Source: Betaproteobacteria bacterium
Lineage (GTDB): Bacteria; Pseudomonadota; Gammaproteobacteria; Burkholderiales; SG8-41
DNA: 10,099 bases
Reading direction: 5' to 3'
Assembly (NCBI GenBank): GCA_021300125.1
Contig: JAJTHX010000039.1
Coordinates: 1-10,099 of the forward strand
Each line of letters opens with the position of its first letter. The first letter of the stretch is position 1. The notes under the pieces were generated by a model. The model was not told the DNA's origin, did not search any database, and saw nothing but the letters and a program-made list of their open reading frames with translations. The position numbers were made by a program, and so were the translations under genes. Below, piece by piece: positions 8,584 through 10,099 of the stretch.

Positions 8584-8904
8584 ATGGCCGACTGGATCAC
8601 CGTCGCCGCCGCCGGCGACATTGCCCCCGGCAGCTGCAAGGTCGTCGATGCCGACGGCACCCGCATCGCCGTCTACAATCTCGACGGCGAATTCCATGCG
8701 ATCGAGGATGTGTGTACCCACGACGGCGGCGAACTCGCCAGCGGCGCGGTTGAAGGCGGCGAGGTGATCTGCCCCCGCCATGGGGCCCGTTTCTGCATCC
8801 GTACCGGCGACGCCTTGTCCGCCCCAGCCTACGAGCCCACGGCCAAGCTGCCGGTGCGGATCGAGAACGGTACCGTTCAGGTCCGCGACGACCGCTGGGA
8901 TTAG
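8584..8904 (+). CDS. Small Rieske [2Fe-2S] ferredoxin
   Basis: Soluble 106-residue protein made of one Rieske domain, of the kind annotated as ferredoxin subunit of non-heme iron oxygenases. The cluster ligands are all visible: Cys44 and His46 in VCTHDGGEL and Cys63 and His66 in CPRHGARF, giving C-x-H-x16-C-x2-H. There is no signal peptide or membrane anchor, so it is cytoplasmic, and no oxygenase gene stands next to it. It starts 8 nt after the Nfu stop with no strong ribosome site, which argues for co-transcription as the last gene of the Fe-S operon. Related Rieske proteins occur inside SUF operons of Actinobacteria (from memory). The role there is unclear: it might supply electrons for assembly or serve as a client. 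NirD-like nitrite reductase subunits share the fold, but there is no nirB nearby. Confidence 0.92.
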   Translation: MADWITVAAAGDIAPGSCKVVDADGTRIAVYNLDGEFHAIEDVCTHDGGELASGAVEGGEVICPRHGARFCIRTGDALSAPAYEPTAKLPVRIENGTVQVRDDRWD

Positions 8905-8913
8905 CCGCCCGCG

Positions 8914-8942
8914 TTGCTTTTCGGGTCTTGCCCCCGCACAAT
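8914..8942 (+). promoter_or_regulatory. Weak candidate sigma70 promoter for the solute-binding protein gene
   Basis: TTGCTT at 8914-8919 and CACAAT at 8937-8942 are separated by 17 bp, the ideal spacing. The hexamers match the consensus at 3 of 6 and 4 of 6 positions. It lies in the 112-nt gap after the Rieske gene, where a change of gene function makes an independent promoter plausible. Chance occurrence in a gap this size is quite possible. Confidence 0.3.
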
Positions 8943-8956
8943 GCGGACACGGACGG

Positions 8957-9004
8957 GGGTGACAAAACCATCAGGCAGCACCGCCCGCCCGGTCACCCAC
9001 CGGG
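8957..9004 (+). promoter_or_regulatory. Mutually exclusive hairpins in the leader of the solute-binding protein gene
   Basis: Two perfect inverted repeats overlap. GGGTGAC (8957-8963) pairs with GTCACCC (8992-8998). CCCGGT (8988-8993) pairs with ACCGGG (8999-9004) around a 5-nt loop. The second stem includes the first bases of the ribosome site GGGAGGAG (9002-9009) and cannot coexist with the first stem. This is the geometry of a translational switch, but in such GC-rich DNA short inverted repeats are common. No known riboswitch class is recognised. Confidence 0.25.
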
Positions 9005-9016
9005 AGGAGACCCCAG

Positions 9017-10006
9017 ATGAAACTCGGCATCATCCGTAGTGCTGCCGCGTGCTGCGGCATCGTTCTTGGTTTTGCGGCAAGCCAGGCCCATGCGCAGTCC
9101 TTTCCGAACCGCCCGCTGCTGGTGGTCGCGCCGTTTTCGGCCGGCGGCGATTCGGACCTCGCCGCGCGCAATCTCACTGCGGTGCTGCCGAAATACCTGA
9201 AGCAGAACGCGATCGTGATGAACAAGGTCGGCGCCAGCGGTGCGATCGGCTCCGAATACGTCAAGAACGCGACGCCTGACGGCCACACCGTGCTGCTCGC
9301 CCGTGTCGGTTCTCAGGCCACGCTGCCGGCGATGAAGCCGGACCTGTCCTACAAATGGGATGACTTTACGTTCCTCGGCCTGCTTGAACTCAACCCTTAC
9401 GTCTGCGCGGTGCATGCCGAAAGCCCGTGGCGGACTTTCAGCGACCTCGTCGAAGCCATTCGCAAGGCCCCGGGCAAGCTGCGCTACAGCACCGCAGGCA
9501 TCGGCACCATCCACGAGATGGGGCCGCAGCTGCTGTTTGACTCGCAGAAGCTCGGCCGGGAGCCCGCGATCCAGGTGCCCTACAAGGGCGGCGGCGAAGC
9601 GGCGACCGCAGTGCTCGGGCGGCATGTCGAGTTCGGCTGCTCCAACATCGGCACGGTGCTGCCTTTCATCCGCGGCAAGCAGCTGCGCGCGCTGGTCACC
9701 ACCACACCGGAGCGCTACAAGGAAATTCCGGACGTACTGACGGCGAAAGAGGCGGGTTATCCGGTGCTCGAGCGCATCATCGGCTGGAGCGCGCTCTATG
9801 GCCCGCCGAGGATGGAGCGCAAGGTGGTGGCGATCTGGGCCGACGCCCTGCAGAAGGTGGCCGCCGACCCGCAGTGGATCAGCGCCACCGAGAAAATCGG
9901 CTCGGTGCCCTTCATCCGCTCTCCCGAGGAGACCGCGAAATTCGTGCGTGAGCAGTACGAGACCTATTTCCAGCTGGGCAAGTCACTGGGTATCGTGCTG
10001 AAGTAA
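9017..10006 (+). CDS. Tripartite tricarboxylate transporter (Bug/TctC) periplasmic binding protein
   Basis: Periplasmic receptor that binds a small carboxylate or related solute and presents it to a TctA/TctB membrane permease. It has 329 residues. A Sec signal peptide starts MKLGIIRSAAACCGIVLGFA, with likely cleavage after AHA at about residue 26. Family features follow: FPNRPLLVVAPFSAGGDSDLAAR (29-51), the usual first ligand loop with PFSAGGDSD in place of the commoner PFPAGGATD; NKVGASGAIGSEYVKNATPDGHT, the second loop; YSTAGIGTIHEMGPQLL; VPYKGGGEAATAVLGRHVEF; and IRGKQLRALVTTTPERYKEIPDV followed by AGYPV. The start has a strong GGGAGGAG 7 nt upstream. No tctA or tctB is seen in the window, as is usual for the many orphan Bug receptors of Betaproteobacteria. 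The ligand cannot be told from sequence. It is followed by a terminator and is probably a single-gene unit unrelated to Fe-S assembly. Confidence 0.93.
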   Translation: MKLGIIRSAAACCGIVLGFAASQAHAQSFPNRPLLVVAPFSAGGDSDLAARNLTAVLPKYLKQNAIVMNKVGASGAIGSEYVKNATPDGHTVLLARVGSQATLPAMKPDLSYKWDDFTFLGLLELNPYVCAVHAESPWRTFSDLVEAIRKAPGKLRYSTAGIGTIHEMGPQLLFDSQKLGREPAIQVPYKGGGEAATAVLGRHVEFGCSNIGTVLPFIRGKQLRALVTTTPERYKEIPDVLTAKEAGYPVLERIIGWSALYGPPRMERKVVAIWADALQKVAADPQWISATEKIGSVPFIRSPEETAKFVREQYETYFQLGKSLGIVLK

Positions 10007-10033
10007 AGGCCGTGATTGATGGGTAAGCGGGGC

Positions 10034-10066
10034 GGGTGATCGGGTAACATCCCGTTTCACCCTTTT
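10034..10066 (+). terminator. Rho-independent terminator after the binding-protein gene
   Basis: The outer stem GGGTGA (10034-10039) pairs with TCACCC (10057-10062), and the inner stem CGGG (10041-10044) with CCCG (10051-10054), around the 6-nt loop TAACAT with a small internal bulge. TTTT follows directly at 10063-10066. It lies 27 nt after the stop codon of the binding-protein gene, where a terminator is expected. The T-run is short, but the stem is strong. Confidence 0.75.
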
Positions 10067-10099
10067 CGCCCCACTGGCCCCTTGGATACCCTGACCCAC

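Noticed and set aside
8931..8959. CCCCCG...CGGGGG inverted repeat after the Rieske gene as a terminator
   Set aside because: The 17-nt loop has its own competing 5-bp hairpin, and no T-run follows (TGACAAAACC). It is not convincing as an intrinsic terminator, so the end of the Fe-S operon remains undefined.

Overview
The window looks like a chromosomal segment of a GC-rich proteobacterium, most likely a betaproteobacterium (Burkholderiales or Rhodocyclales-like). The reasons are the uniformly high GC, a cysE gene directly ahead of iscR, and a Bug/TctC-type solute receptor, a family greatly expanded in Betaproteobacteria. The taxonomic call is inference. All real genes are on the + strand and packed tightly.

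Layout: (1) 1-510 is the 3' part of cysE (serine O-acetyltransferase, cysteine synthesis), cut by the window edge. (2) 511-617 is a short AT-richer gap with a plausible IscR type 1 operator. (3) 618-8904 is one long iron-sulfur cluster assembly gene set: iscR, an iscS-like class I cysteine desulfurase, iscA, sufB, sufC, sufD, sufS, a sufU-type scaffold/sulfur-transfer protein, an Nfu carrier and a small Rieske [2Fe-2S] ferredoxin. The sufB/C, C/D and D/S junctions are 4-nt overlaps. The sufS-sufU gap carries an unusual palindrome made of 9-bp iterated units. (4) 8905-9016 is a leader with a weak candidate promoter and competing hairpins. (5) 9017-10006 is a separate gene for a periplasmic tripartite tricarboxylate transporter-type binding protein, followed by a good intrinsic terminator at 10034-10066.

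How the genes work together: CysE supplies O-acetylserine for cysteine, the sulfur source. IscS-like and SufS desulfurases remove sulfur from cysteine as persulfide, and SufU probably accepts it from SufS. SufBC2D is the ATP-driven scaffold where clusters are built. IscA and Nfu carry clusters to target proteins, and the Rieske protein is either a client or an electron carrier. IscR senses the cluster supply and probably represses the whole set.

The main point of interest is the architecture. The regulator, first desulfurase and A-type carrier are ISC-like, but the ISC scaffold and chaperones (iscU, hscB, hscA, fdx) are absent from the window and a complete SUF core with a Gram-positive-style SufU stands in their place. 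Every component belongs to a known family. I see no wholly new system, only an unusual hybrid operon.
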